DNA from: Methylovulum sp.
Lineage (GTDB): Bacteria > Pseudomonadota > Gammaproteobacteria > Methylococcales > Methylomonadaceae
DNA: 64,000 nt
Direction of reading: 5' to 3'
Assembly: GCA_028712695.1 (NCBI GenBank)
Contig: JAQTQZ010000006.1
Span: 85,434-149,433, forward strand
Below the pieces are notes generated by a model, which made no database searches, was not told the DNA's origin, and worked only from the letters and a program-made list of their open reading frames with translations. Position 1 is the stretch's first letter, and each line of letters begins with the position of its first letter. Position numbers and translations under genes: made by a program. Of this stretch, positions 26,385-36,470 are shown in pieces.

Positions 26385-26870
26385 ATGGAAGAACAAATGC
26401 TTGCCCTCGCTGATCAGTTAGGGCGGTTTTTACATGCAGAAAATAAAAAAATAACTACGGCGGAGTCTTGCACAGGCGGTTGGATTGCCGAAGTGATTAC
26501 TGCAATTCCAGGATGTTCGGCTTGGTTTGATAGTGGTTTTGTCACTTATAGTAACGCCGCAAAAATACGGATGCTGGGAGTAAAGGCTGAAACACTGGTA
26601 CGTTATGGTGCAGTGAGCGCCGAAACAGCGGAAGAAATGGCCGCAGGGGCGTTAGCCCATAGCGATGCAGATTATGCGATCGCCGTCACGGGCATTGCAG
26701 GCCCAGACGGCGGTACGCCCGAAAAACCGGTGGGTACGGTATTTATTGCATGGCAAAGCAAAAATGGGCAATCCAGAGTGGTAAGGGAGCAGCTTTCTGG
26801 AGACCGGCGGCAAATAAGGGCAAATACGGTGATAATTGCTATAGAGGGGGTTGGAATTAATACACAATAA
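26385..26870 (+). CDS. pncC: Nicotinamide-nucleotide amidohydrolase (CinA C-terminal type)
   Basis: A 161-residue PncC/CinA-C enzyme that deamidates nicotinamide mononucleotide in the NAD salvage cycle. The active-site motif TTAESCTGGWIAEVIT is at about residues 23-38, with SGFVTYSNAAK and AVTGIAGPDGGTPEKPVGTVFIAW after it. AAGGAG is 5 bases before the ATG at 26385. It is the short, stand-alone form without the CinA N-terminal domain, as in E. coli PncC. Confidence 0.93.
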   Translation: MEEQMLALADQLGRFLHAENKKITTAESCTGGWIAEVITAIPGCSAWFDSGFVTYSNAAKIRMLGVKAETLVRYGAVSAETAEEMAAGALAHSDADYAIAVTGIAGPDGGTPEKPVGTVFIAWQSKNGQSRVVREQLSGDRRQIRANTVIIAIEGVGINTQ

Positions 26871-26915
26871 AACTAGACAAACTTTAACTGTAGATAAATT
26901 TAGTAGAATTGCCCA

Positions 26916-27137
26916 TCAAAAGCCAAATTCAGATTCATCAAAATCGTCAAATTGATCTTTCAACCGTTTCTTTTCCCAATAAATTTCAATTTTTCGGCGT
27001 GCATCCCTCTTTACGGTCTCTGTTTCAAGATTTTCTGTTAGCGAAGCAAATTCACCGGCATCAAAAATGTCATCGTCATCATTATCAGGTTCGGTAGGGC
27101 TCGTTTTAGTTACTGGTTTAGAGGTGTTTTTGGTCAT
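26916..27137 (-). CDS. Small acidic protein, PA3496-like
   Basis: A 73-residue protein with a Thr/Ser/Pro/Asp-rich first half (NDDDDIFDAGEF) and a charged helical end (KRDARRKIEIYWEKKRLKDQFDDFD). The pattern RRKIE...ERKRLxxxxDDF is that of the PA3496 family of short gammaproteobacterial proteins of unclear role. I use the second Met (27137). Family match is tentative. Confidence 0.6.
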   Translation of the reverse strand: MTKNTSKPVTKTSPTEPDNDDDDIFDAGEFASLTENLETETVKRDARRKIEIYWEKKRLKDQFDDFDESEFGF

Positions 27138-27360
27138 TTGTAATCTCACAAAAAAGCATTATTAAAATCCTATTAATTACGCTTGTAAATTAAAAAATAA
27201 TAATAGCAAGCCAAAACTCTAGCAAGCTATAGCGCGTTATTTAAGGGTTGCCCCTTTGAGCTTTTATAACGCGGGAGACGTTCGGATACAATAATTTTTA
27301 TTGGGGCTATAGTGCAATAGCCGCATATTTAATTACCTTATAATTATAGAGAGCATTAAT

Positions 27361-28245
27361 ATGACCCCTAATTTTCTTGTTATTGGCGCACAAAAATCCG
27401 GCACAACTTGGATGGATCGAAATTTGAGGATCCATCCTGATATTTGGTTACCGCCTGAAAAAGAAATGCATTATTTCGACTTGCCTAAAAATATACCGTT
27501 TGTGTTTTTTATGTGCGCACCGGAACGCGGCGACCGTTATTGGGTTTTTAACCGGTTAAAAAGAGCCTATCGCATGGCAAGCGCCAATCCTAGTGCCATT
27601 AACTGGTATAGCCGTTATTATTTTTTACCGCGGACTGACCACTGGTACCAATCCCTTTTTAGCCCGGATAACAGCCAGATTGCTGGCGAAATAACGCCGG
27701 ATTATGCTGTCATGAATGAAAAAAAAATCGCCCATGTCCACGCACTTGCGCCGACCATAAAAATTATTTACCTGATGCGCAATCCTATTGAGAGGATGTG
27801 GTCACAAGCGGCGATGCACTTTAGCGAACGCTCAGGTTATCAGGGCATACACACAATAGACGAGGAAACTATCATCGGGTTTTTATGTAAACCCACACGG
27901 CTTGCCCATGCACGGTATTTTAAAAACTTGCAACGCTGGAAAAAATATTATTCCCCAGAACAGATTTTCACCGGCTTTTTTGAAGATATTGCTGATGTGC
28001 CCGAACAACTGCTTAAGTCCATTTTTGAATTCCTTGGAGTAACGGCATCTGCTGACTGCATCTCCGGCTTGTCTGCAGAAAAGATATTTGCCCGCGACTA
28101 TCCACCTATTCCACGGCGCATTGCCCATTTGCTTGCCGGATTGCTTATAGATGATATAACAGCCCTTCATCAGTATTTTAATAATGCATACACTGCGCAA
28201 TGGCTCACGTCGGCAACAGCCTATCTGGCTGTTTCGGACACTTGA
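27361..28245 (+). CDS. PAPS-dependent sulfotransferase
   Basis: A 294-residue cytosolic sulfotransferase. The 5'-phosphosulfate loop is at the N-terminus (FLVIGAQKSGTTWMDRNL, residues about 5-22), and the 3'-phosphate motif is YLMRNPIERMWSQAAMHF at about residue 135. Such enzymes move sulfate from PAPS to a sugar, lipid or other acceptor. GAGAG lies shortly before the ATG. It stands alone, so the acceptor cannot be guessed from context. Confidence 0.85.
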   Translation: MTPNFLVIGAQKSGTTWMDRNLRIHPDIWLPPEKEMHYFDLPKNIPFVFFMCAPERGDRYWVFNRLKRAYRMASANPSAINWYSRYYFLPRTDHWYQSLFSPDNSQIAGEITPDYAVMNEKKIAHVHALAPTIKIIYLMRNPIERMWSQAAMHFSERSGYQGIHTIDEETIIGFLCKPTRLAHARYFKNLQRWKKYYSPEQIFTGFFEDIADVPEQLLKSIFEFLGVTASADCISGLSAEKIFARDYPPIPRRIAHLLAGLLIDDITALHQYFNNAYTAQWLTSATAYLAVSDT

Positions 28246-28337
28246 TAAACTAAACGCAAAATCTGGCCCGCACAAGCATAGACTTTAATGGCTTTGCGCT
28301 AAGACACATAAAAACCTGCAACCGATTAAATGTACTC

Positions 28338-28373
28338 ATGACTGATAACAACTGCCCAGGTAAAACCCCTTGA
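28338..28373 (+). CDS. Possible 11-codon leader overlapping the c-di-GMP gene start
   Basis: ATG at 28338 opens MTDNNCPGKTP, ending in a TGA that overlaps the TTG start of the next gene by two bases. It could couple translation of the downstream TTG start. No ribosome site is evident, so this may be chance. Confidence 0.2.
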   Translation: MTDNNCPGKTP

Positions 28374-31300
28374 GCCCCTTATTAACTTATCGTTGGCCTT
28401 ATTTACCAAAACTACTTGGCGTGGCGGTGGCTTATGCACTACTTGTTAAAATTGTTTTGATCCATTTAACAACAGATGCCAGCAACATTTCCATTGTATG
28501 GATGCCCAGTGGCTTAGGGTTGGCAACGTTACTTATCGGCGGCAAAAAATATTGGCCCGGTATTTTGCTCGGATCATTAGCCGTCCGGCTAATGCTAGGG
28601 GGCGCACTGCTGCCCTCAACTTTTGCGGCACTAAGCAATGTGGTTGAGCCTTTGCTTGGTGTCTGGCTACTAGACCATGTTTTAATAAAAGCAGACTATC
28701 GTTTTGATTCTTCTCTAACGCAACCGCGTGATTATTTTGCGTTAGCCCTAACGGCTACCCTAACAGCGATGGTCGCCGCCATTATCGGCGTCACCAGCTT
28801 TTGGTTGGCGGGCATTGTCACAACCGAAGTGCTCGAAGACAGCTTTCTACATTGGTGGATGGGCAATGTTTTAGGTATGACCTTATTAGCGCCCCTGATA
28901 TTGGTGTGGCAAACTTTTCCCCATCACTGGCTAAAGTGGCACAAGGCTATTGAGGCCCTCTTCTGTTTCGGGTTAATGCTGCTAATGGGGCAAGCCCTTT
29001 TTTTATCCCCTTTCAATGAGCTTAACAGCAAACTTGCGCTAGGTTACTGGCCGTTCCTCTTTGTCGTTTGGGCGGCTGTGCGGTTAGGACGTCACGGCAC
29101 CTTGCTCATTATTTTCATAACTGCGACGCAAGCCTTGCTGGGCGCTATCCAAGGCATCGGTTTTTTTGCCGGCGACCTAGCCAACACCTCACTGTACGGC
29201 TTCTGGTCTTATATGCTGGTGCTGACCTTGGTTGGGCTTACGCTGGCATTAGTCATTAACCAGCGCGATCAGGCCGAAAATCACTTACGCACCTTATCGG
29301 TCGCCGTTGAACAAAGCCCCGCAGCCATCATTATCACCGATTTGAATGCGACCATTCAGTACACTAACCCGCGCTTTACGCAAATAACCGGCTACTCTGC
29401 AGCCGAGACCCTTGGCTACAATTTTAGTTTTTTTTATCCCGAATTGACCGATCCCGCCGATTACCGCGCCATGCAGAACGCGCTGGCGAACGGCTTGGCA
29501 TGGTCAGGCGAATGTGCCAACAGGCACAAAAATGGCTCTATTTATTGGGAAGAAGTGTATATGGCGCCTGTTAATAATAAAAAAGGCACCACGACGCATT
29601 ATGTTGCCGTGCAGTTGGATATAACCGAACGTAAACAAGCCGAGCTATTGCTACGCAGCAGTGAACAGCACTACGCCACCCTGCTTAATGTGTCGCCTGT
29701 CGGCGTGTTTGAAACAAACAAAGAAGGGCTTTGCCTTTATGTGAATGGCCGCTGGTCGAATATTACCGGCCTGCCACCAGAACAAGCCGCCGGGACTGGT
29801 TGGATAACAGCGTTATACCCTGATGATAAGCAAGCGGTTTGCAGCGAATGGGAAAATGCCATTGCCGAAGCACGGCCCTTCCGCTTGGAATATCGTTTTT
29901 TGCGCGACGACGGCAAAATCACCTGGGTGCTAGGCCAAGCGCAGGCTTTTTACACACAGTCCGGTGAGGTGCAGGGCTATATTGGCACCATTACCGACAT
30001 TACTGAACAAAAGCTTACCGAACAACGCGAACAATCACATAGCCAAATGTTAGACTTATTGGCCAAAGGCGCACCGCTCAATGAAATTTTGCATGCTGTG
30101 GTCGCCAATATCGAGCAGAACAACCCCGCCATGCTCTGCAGCATCCTATTGATGGATCAAGAAGGCCGGCATTTACTGCTGGGAGCCGGCCCCAGCCTAC
30201 CGGATTTTTTCAATGCCGCGATTGACGGCGTTGAATGTGGCGAGGGGGTCGGCTCTTGCGGCACCTGCGCCTTTTCGGGCCAGCGTGTGATTGTCGAAGA
30301 TATCCAATCCCATCCTTATTGGGCCGCTTATAAGGACTTGGCTGCCGAGGCCGGATTAGCGGCCTGTTGGTCAGAACCTATCAAGAATACAGCAGGTAAA
30401 GTCATTGGCTCATTCGCCATTTACCAGCGGCAGGTAAGCACACCTGATGAGGCTGATATCCGGTTGATTATCCAAGCAGCCACCATAGCAGGCATTGCCA
30501 TTGAACAAAGTCACGCCAGGAACGAACAAAAAATAGCGTCATTGGTGTATCAAAACACCAGCGAAGCAATGATTGTAACGGATGTCAATAACACCATCAT
30601 TGCCGTCAACCCGGCCTTTATCAAAGTCACCGGCTACACAGCGGATGAAATTATTGGCAAAAACCCCAGGATACTTCAATCAGGCAAGCATGATAAAGCC
30701 TTCTACGACAACTTATGGCACGCACTGAACACCGTCGGCAGATGGCAAGGCGAGTTATGGGACAAACGCAAAAACGGCGAAATTTATCCCAAGTGGCTTA
30801 CCATTGACAGCATCCTTAATAAAGACGGCATCCTGCAAGGTTACCTCGCCTTATTTTCCGACATCAGCCTTTTCAAAAAGGCTGAAGACCTTATCTGGCA
30901 ACAAGCCAATTATGATTCCCTAACAGGCTTGCCAAACCGGCGCATGTTTAATGACCGGCTGAATCAAGAAATCAAAAAAGCCCACCGTACAAAATCAGGG
31001 TTAGCGCTAATGTTCCTTGACCTGGACCGGTTCAAAGAAATCAACGACAGCCTTGGGCATGCCATGGGCGACAAGCTTCTGTCAGAAGCGGCACGCCGTT
31101 TACGTGAGTGCGTGCGCGAAGTGGATACCGTCGCACGGTTAGGCGGGGATGAATTTGTCATCATCCTTACCGGAATTGGCGAACCCGAGGCTATCGATGG
31201 CGTTGCCAAAAATATTTTGGCCGTGCTCGCCCAGCCTTTTTGGCTAGACAATGAAACTGCTTATATTTCCGCCAGCATTGGTATCGCCCTTTATCCTGAA

Positions 31301-32188
31301 GATGCCCACGACGTGGTTTCACTGATTAAAAGCGCCGACCAAGCGATGTACGATGCGAAAGAAAAAGGCCGCAACTGTTACAGTTATTTCGCCCCTTTTA
31401 TGCAAGAAGCGGCCCGAATTCGTGTGCAAATGACTAAAGACCTGCGTAGCGCCATTGCCGGACAACAGTTTTTCATGCTCTACCAACCTATTGTGTCGCT
31501 AAAAACCGGCAACGTTCATAAGGCAGAGGCGTTAATTCGCTGGACACACCCGGTCTACGGCGTACTAAACCCTGAAGTGTTTATTGCAATTGCCGAAGAA
31601 AACCGGATGATTATTGAAATCGGCGACTGGGTGTTCCGGGAAGTTGCCCGTCAAGCCGCAAAATGGCGAAGCAGCCTTTATGACCAATTCCAAATCAGTG
31701 TGAACAAATCGCCGATACAATTCCAGAGCTTGCCTTATGCGCATGGCGAGTGGATTGCGTACTTGCAGGAACTGGGCATCCCTGGACAGAGCATAGTGAT
31801 AGAAATCACCGAGGGCTTGCTGTTAAATGCCAATGTTGACACGATCAACCAGCTTTTGGCCTATCGTGACGCGGGAATTAATGTCTCACTTGATGATTTT
31901 GGCACCGGCTATTCCTCGCTTGCCTATCTTCGAAAATTCGATATTGATTACCTAAAAATAGACCAGACCTTCATCCGTCATCTAACCACCGATTCTAATG
32001 ATTTTATTTTATGCGAAGCCATTATCGTGATGGCGCACAAGCTAGGTATAAAAGTGATTGCTGAAGGCATAGAAACGACCGAGCAACGGGACTTGCTGAC
32101 AGCTATGGGCTGCGATTACGGACAAGGTTATTTGTTTAGCAAACCCCTCGCCCCCATAGAATTTGAAACCTTGTTTAATACCCATTAA
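28370..32188 (+). CDS. MASE1-PAS-PAS-GAF-PAS-GGDEF-EAL cyclic di-GMP protein
   Basis: A 1272-residue inner membrane signalling protein. Residues 1-290 form an eight-helix MASE1 sensor; PAS domains lie at about 305-420 and 430-550, a GAF domain at 560-715 (with GEGVGSCGTCAF), a third PAS at 725-840, GGDEF at 850-1010 and EAL at 1025-1272. Both catalytic motifs are intact (RLGGDEFVII at about 924; EALIRW at about 1052, with DDFGTGYSS), so it may make or break c-di-GMP. An Arg/Asp I-site pattern lies before GGDEF. The start is a TTG with AGGT upstream; no better ATG is near. It precedes a gene scrap and the CRISPR locus. Confidence 0.9.
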   Translation: MSPLLTYRWPYLPKLLGVAVAYALLVKIVLIHLTTDASNISIVWMPSGLGLATLLIGGKKYWPGILLGSLAVRLMLGGALLPSTFAALSNVVEPLLGVWLLDHVLIKADYRFDSSLTQPRDYFALALTATLTAMVAAIIGVTSFWLAGIVTTEVLEDSFLHWWMGNVLGMTLLAPLILVWQTFPHHWLKWHKAIEALFCFGLMLLMGQALFLSPFNELNSKLALGYWPFLFVVWAAVRLGRHGTLLIIFITATQALLGAIQGIGFFAGDLANTSLYGFWSYMLVLTLVGLTLALVINQRDQAENHLRTLSVAVEQSPAAIIITDLNATIQYTNPRFTQITGYSAAETLGYNFSFFYPELTDPADYRAMQNALANGLAWSGECANRHKNGSIYWEEVYMAPVNNKKGTTTHYVAVQLDITERKQAELLLRSSEQHYATLLNVSPVGVFETNKEGLCLYVNGRWSNITGLPPEQAAGTGWITALYPDDKQAVCSEWENAIAEARPFRLEYRFLRDDGKITWVLGQAQAFYTQSGEVQGYIGTITDITEQKLTEQREQSHSQMLDLLAKGAPLNEILHAVVANIEQNNPAMLCSILLMDQEGRHLLLGAGPSLPDFFNAAIDGVECGEGVGSCGTCAFSGQRVIVEDIQSHPYWAAYKDLAAEAGLAACWSEPIKNTAGKVIGSFAIYQRQVSTPDEADIRLIIQAATIAGIAIEQSHARNEQKIASLVYQNTSEAMIVTDVNNTIIAVNPAFIKVTGYTADEIIGKNPRILQSGKHDKAFYDNLWHALNTVGRWQGELWDKRKNGEIYPKWLTIDSILNKDGILQGYLALFSDISLFKKAEDLIWQQANYDSLTGLPNRRMFNDRLNQEIKKAHRTKSGLALMFLDLDRFKEINDSLGHAMGDKLLSEAARRLRECVREVDTVARLGGDEFVIILTGIGEPEAIDGVAKNILAVLAQPFWLDNETAYISASIGIALYPEDAHDVVSLIKSADQAMYDAKEKGRNCYSYFAPFMQEAARIRVQMTKDLRSAIAGQQFFMLYQPIVSLKTGNVHKAEALIRWTHPVYGVLNPEVFIAIAEENRMIIEIGDWVFREVARQAAKWRSSLYDQFQISVNKSPIQFQSLPYAHGEWIAYLQELGIPGQSIVIEITEGLLLNANVDTINQLLAYRDAGINVSLDDFGTGYSSLAYLRKFDIDYLKIDQTFIRHLTTDSNDFILCEAIIVMAHKLGIKVIAEGIETTEQRDLLTAMGCDYGQGYLFSKPLAPIEFETLFNTH

Positions 32189-32190
32189 AA

Positions 32191-32475
32191 ACGCGCACGA
32201 TAAAATTATCCGAAACACTGACCAACGATGTCCGTGAGGCAATTTGTGGTGAAATCAGCGTAGCATCGACACCACGGCCTTCTTTTTATACCATGTTGAT
32301 CCTTTCGGGGATCATAGCCTCCTACGGCTTGCTCACCAACAGCGCCCCCGTGGTCATCGGCACCATGTTGGTCGCCCCGTTGATGACGCCCATTATCGGT
32401 AGCGCCCTATCGTTATCCTACACTGAAAAATTCAGCCGCATTGGATGCCAACCGCAAATTGGCGGCCGTTTGTGA
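32191..32475 (+). pseudogene. DUF389 (TIGR00341-like) membrane protein fragment
   Basis: In one frame: ASTPRPSFYTMLILSGIIAS, then YGLLTNSAPVVIGTMLVAPL and MTPIIGSALSL. This is the signature start of DUF389 membrane proteins. After SALSL the likeness ends abruptly (SYTEKFSRIGCQPQIGG), and the remaining several hundred residues are missing. The fragment lies between the c-di-GMP gene and cas1, so it probably marks the left junction of the CRISPR-Cas insertion. Confidence 0.75.
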
Positions 32476-32538
32476 AACCAAACATAATAGGCCGCGCCAC
32501 CTGTCCCCTTCAATCATCCTCAGGAACCCTATTTATTT

Positions 32539-33486
32539 ATGGAACAATTGACCGACTTAAAAGCCATTTTACACTCCAAACGCGCCAATATTTATTATCT
32601 GGAAAAATGCCGTGTCATGCAAAAAGACGGGCGCGTGCTGTACCTGACCGAAGCCAAAGACGAAAATCTGTATTGGAACATCCCCATCGCCAACACCACC
32701 GTTATTTTGTTGGGCACTGGCACGTCCATCACCCAAGCCGCCATGCGCATGTTGGCAAGCGCCGGCGTGTTGGTCGGCTTTTGTGGCGGCGGTGGCTCGC
32801 CATTGTTTTCAGGCAGTGAAATCGAATGGCTCAACCCCCAAAGCGAATACCGCCCCACCGACTACGTGCAAGGCTGGCTAAGCTTTTGGTTTGACGAAGC
32901 CAAGCGGCTCAGCGTCGCCAAAACCTTCCAACACGCCCGCATCACCTACATCAAACGCATCTGGGACAAAGACCGCGAACTGAAAGCCGAAAACTTCTTC
33001 AGCGACGACAGCCAACTCAGCATCGCCCTGGACAGCTACACCGACCACATCGACACCGCCCAAAAAGTCGGCGACCTGTTGCAACGCGAAGCCCTGATGA
33101 CCAAACAACTGTACCGCTACGCCGCCAAAGCCACCGGGCAAGACGGCTTTAGCCGCGACCACCAAGCCACCGACCTGGCCAACGGCTTCTTAAACCACGG
33201 TAACTACCTCGCCTACGGCCTGGCCGCCACCACGCTTTGGGTGCTGGGCATACCGCACGGCTTTGCCGTCATGCACGGCAAAACAAGGCGCGGCGCGTTA
33301 GTGTTTGACATCGCCGACCTCATCAAAGACGCCATTGTCTTGCCCTGGGCGTTTGTTTGCGCCAAAGAAAAAATGACCGAACAAGAATTCCGCCAGCAAA
33401 TCCTGCAAAAATTCACCGACCACAAAGCCTTGGATTTCATGTTCGAGCAAGTCAAACAACAAGCCATGCGGGGTGACTGGTTATGA
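32539..33486 (+). CDS. cas1: CRISPR integrase Cas1 (type I-F)
   Basis: A 315-residue Cas1 of the I-F branch. Metal ligands are visible at E184 (LQREALMTKQLYRYAAK), H246 (FAVMHGKTRRG) and D257/D260 (VFDIADLIKD). It forms the spacer-acquisition complex with the Cas2 part of Cas2-3. It is the first cas gene and overlaps cas2-3 by 4 bases (ATGA). The operon promoter should lie in 32476-32538, but no strong match is seen. Confidence 0.97.
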   Translation: MEQLTDLKAILHSKRANIYYLEKCRVMQKDGRVLYLTEAKDENLYWNIPIANTTVILLGTGTSITQAAMRMLASAGVLVGFCGGGGSPLFSGSEIEWLNPQSEYRPTDYVQGWLSFWFDEAKRLSVAKTFQHARITYIKRIWDKDRELKAENFFSDDSQLSIALDSYTDHIDTAQKVGDLLQREALMTKQLYRYAAKATGQDGFSRDHQATDLANGFLNHGNYLAYGLAATTLWVLGIPHGFAVMHGKTRRGALVFDIADLIKDAIVLPWAFVCAKEKMTEQEFRQQILQKFTDHKALDFMFEQVKQQAMRGDWL

Positions 33487-36422
33487 TGGTCACCTTCGTC
33501 AGCCAATGCCAGAAAAAAGCCCTAACCCGCACCCGCCGCGTCCTCGACGCCTTCGCCAACCGCATCGGCGACAACACCTGGCAAACCATCATCACCGAAG
33601 ACGGCCTGATTGCGGTTAAAACCCTGCTACGCAAAACCGCCACCAAAAACACCGCTGTTTCCTGCCATTGGCTACGGTCTAGGAGCAGGAGCGAGTTGGT
33701 TTGGGTTGTGGGGAATCGTAACGCCTTTAATTCACATGGCATAGTGCCTGTAAACACCACCAGCAAAGAGTTATTTATGGATATTTCAAACGATAAACCT
33801 AACCCGAACTGGCTTTATGCCAACACCCATTTACAGTCATTGGCAGAGCATTTATTTGCCGTCGGCTATGTCGCAGAACAACTGCATAGGCGATTGATTG
33901 CCAATAAAAATGACCACTCCGAAGCCATTTTTGTGGCTGGCTGCCTACATGACTTGGGCAAGATTGATCCGGCGTTTCAGCAATGGGTAACAAATCCCAA
34001 GAAAAAGGCTTTTGAAGCCGAAGACGGGCAACACATCGACGATGCCAAGTTTAGTTTTGAGAAACACCCAAGACATAACGAAGTGTCGGCATTGCTTTAT
34101 CACCTCGTTGACCAGATAAGCCTAAAAACTATCAATGCCGACAATAAAAAGTCCATCAAGCACGTTGTCTACTGGCATCATGCCAAGCCGTTCCGTAAGG
34201 ATGGCGATATTAAAACCTATGGCGACATTTACAGTAAGCTCAGTAAAAACTTAAAAGACTTTGATGTTAAACAGTTATTAGAGAAGACGATAAAATTGCT
34301 GAAAACAGTCAGCACAATAGCGGCAAAATATCAGGATCAGGAAGAATCTGTCTTATGCAAAATATTTCATGAGGACATTGACTTAGATGTACTCGCAACG
34401 TTAGAGAGCCAGGGATTACCGGATTATAAAAAATATGAGCTACAAGACAACATCGAGAAATATAAAACACAAGTTAACTCCAATGCCAACAATAACACCA
34501 TGCGTGCCTGTGTCATTTCCGCAGATCGAATTATTTCAGGGCTTAGTGCTTCAGATTTGCAGGAGCATATCCAAAAACACACGTTGGATAATCTGGTAAA
34601 CGACATTTTGCTCAATGAATCAACATTATGTTCTTATATTGAAACCTGCCTAAAGCAATTTCCCGCTAGCGAGCGTACAACCAAACAACAGGAAATTGCC
34701 AATCAATTAACCAAAACGCAAGATGTTGCGGTACTAGCAGGCCCAGCTGGTTGCGGCAAAACTAAAATTGCTTTGGAATGGGTAAAACTCAAAAATGTAC
34801 AACAACTGATTTGGATTTGCCCAAGAGTGCAAATCTGCCAAGGCTTGTTTAAAGAATTGATTTCTACGGACTACTTCGAGTTATCAATACCCAGCATAAA
34901 AATAGAAATAAACACCGGAGAGTTTAAATTTACCAATCAATGGGATAAGCCAACGCATGAAAATGATTATTTCCGTGGCAACATTGTTATCACCACCATT
35001 GACCAAATTTTTAATGCCATCATTACCCATACTAAAGTTAACAGCCTAATTAACTTTTTGAATGCCCATGTGGTATTCGATGAATTCCATGAATACGTCA
35101 ACATGCCAGCCTTTAACTTGTTATTTGCTGAGTTGATCGCCTGCAAGCAGCAACAGGCGCAACGCGCCAATACCTTGTTAGTGTCTGCGACGCCGCATTA
35201 TTTCTACCTACAAGAATTATTAGGCATAGACCATGAAGACATCATTGAAATGCCGTCCTTTAACCCTAGCCGGTATCAACTAGACTTTAAAACTTTTAAA
35301 GAAAGCAAACAGGACAACAGCAATCCCCTATATCAAGTACAAACCGCTAATACCATTGTTATCAGCAACACCGCGTTGACGGCGCAAAGAAGTTTCATCC
35401 GCAACCAACATGATGAAAATGCCGTATTGCTGCATTCAAAATTTAAGAAAAGCGATAAAAAGCGTTGGTTTAACGAAGTGTTTGAGTCCTTCAAGAAAAA
35501 CGGTACCCGTCAATTTACCGTTTTGCGTGCCGGCCCGATTGTGCAAGCGTCATTGAATATCACCTGTGACTATATGGTTAGCGAGATGACGACAGCGGAA
35601 AATTTGCTACAGCGACTTGGGCGTTTAGACCGCTTTGGGGTTAATAAAAACAATATCTTAACCATTGCCATCACAGACGATGTAAAGCAAGGCAAATGCA
35701 AAGACAGTAGTTCAAGATTTTTAAACAGCATTCACTCATTACAGTCGGCAAAATCCTGGTATCAATTTCTGCAAACCGAACTGGACGATAGAGTTTTTAC
35801 TTTGCCGGAACTCTACGCACTCTACAGAAGCTACTACCAATCTGATAATGTCAAAAAATTAATTGAATCAGATTTATTGGCCTCATTAAAAGCCAGTGTG
35901 CAATTAATCAGCCTAAAGGTTATTGACCCTAGCACGATCCCACCTAAAAAAGCGGTAGAAAAAGGCCGAGTCAAAATCAGCAAAACGTCGTTGCGCGGTG
36001 ATAACCGTTTTGTGCAAATGGCGATTTGTGATGTAAATGACCCTAAACAGCTAAAGTTTATTGACCAATATGCTTACTCAATAACCTCTAACGAAAAAGA
36101 AGACATTGATAACTTAACTGAGGATTTGAGCAGGTTAAGAAATTTGGATTTGATTAATCACATGGCCAAAAAGCATGGAAACATTGATAGCTCTCATCCA
36201 GTAAAAGGTATACCTGCAAACAAAATGTTACTCCGCTGTAAAGTGATAGAGGGGTATGCCAGAGACCCGGAGCTTCCTATTTACTCAAGTTACACCAAAA
36301 GTGATCTCGATAATGTAGGCGGTGAGAAAGAACAGCATAGCGAAGCAATTTACTATGCCATATGCGACAAACAACCCATCGGGGCAATATCAATCAAGCA
36401 TTTAACATCAACAGAGGATTAA
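33483..36422 (+). CDS. cas3: Cas2-3 fusion: adaptation subunit plus HD nuclease-helicase
   Basis: A 979-residue type I-F Cas2-3. Residues 1-95 are the Cas2 domain. The HD nuclease follows (HLQSLAEHLFAVG, then CLHDLGK with HD at 156-157, and later YWHH). The SF2 helicase has Walker A AGPAGCGKTK at about 420, DEFHEY (DExH) at about 532, SATPH, and motif VI LQRLGRLDRFG at about 709. A C-terminal domain ends the protein. It cuts and unwinds DNA marked by Cascade and helps acquire spacers. In I-F2 loci cas7fv normally follows directly; here vapBC intervenes. Confidence 0.97.
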   Translation: MMVTFVSQCQKKALTRTRRVLDAFANRIGDNTWQTIITEDGLIAVKTLLRKTATKNTAVSCHWLRSRSRSELVWVVGNRNAFNSHGIVPVNTTSKELFMDISNDKPNPNWLYANTHLQSLAEHLFAVGYVAEQLHRRLIANKNDHSEAIFVAGCLHDLGKIDPAFQQWVTNPKKKAFEAEDGQHIDDAKFSFEKHPRHNEVSALLYHLVDQISLKTINADNKKSIKHVVYWHHAKPFRKDGDIKTYGDIYSKLSKNLKDFDVKQLLEKTIKLLKTVSTIAAKYQDQEESVLCKIFHEDIDLDVLATLESQGLPDYKKYELQDNIEKYKTQVNSNANNNTMRACVISADRIISGLSASDLQEHIQKHTLDNLVNDILLNESTLCSYIETCLKQFPASERTTKQQEIANQLTKTQDVAVLAGPAGCGKTKIALEWVKLKNVQQLIWICPRVQICQGLFKELISTDYFELSIPSIKIEINTGEFKFTNQWDKPTHENDYFRGNIVITTIDQIFNAIITHTKVNSLINFLNAHVVFDEFHEYVNMPAFNLLFAELIACKQQQAQRANTLLVSATPHYFYLQELLGIDHEDIIEMPSFNPSRYQLDFKTFKESKQDNSNPLYQVQTANTIVISNTALTAQRSFIRNQHDENAVLLHSKFKKSDKKRWFNEVFESFKKNGTRQFTVLRAGPIVQASLNITCDYMVSEMTTAENLLQRLGRLDRFGVNKNNILTIAITDDVKQGKCKDSSSRFLNSIHSLQSAKSWYQFLQTELDDRVFTLPELYALYRSYYQSDNVKKLIESDLLASLKASVQLISLKVIDPSTIPPKKAVEKGRVKISKTSLRGDNRFVQMAICDVNDPKQLKFIDQYAYSITSNEKEDIDNLTEDLSRLRNLDLINHMAKKHGNIDSSHPVKGIPANKMLLRCKVIEGYARDPELPIYSSYTKSDLDNVGGEKEQHSEAIYYAICDKQPIGAISIKHLTSTED

Positions 36423-36470
36423 ACTATACAAAACGGACAAAAACACCCGATCAACTGTACCGAGGTCACT

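Noticed and set aside
36423..36470. vapB promoter as the target of the pseudo-crRNA (a classical CreTA)
   Set aside because: Only five bases of the guide match (ACTAT) and no PAM precedes them. The cas7fv promoter is a far better match.
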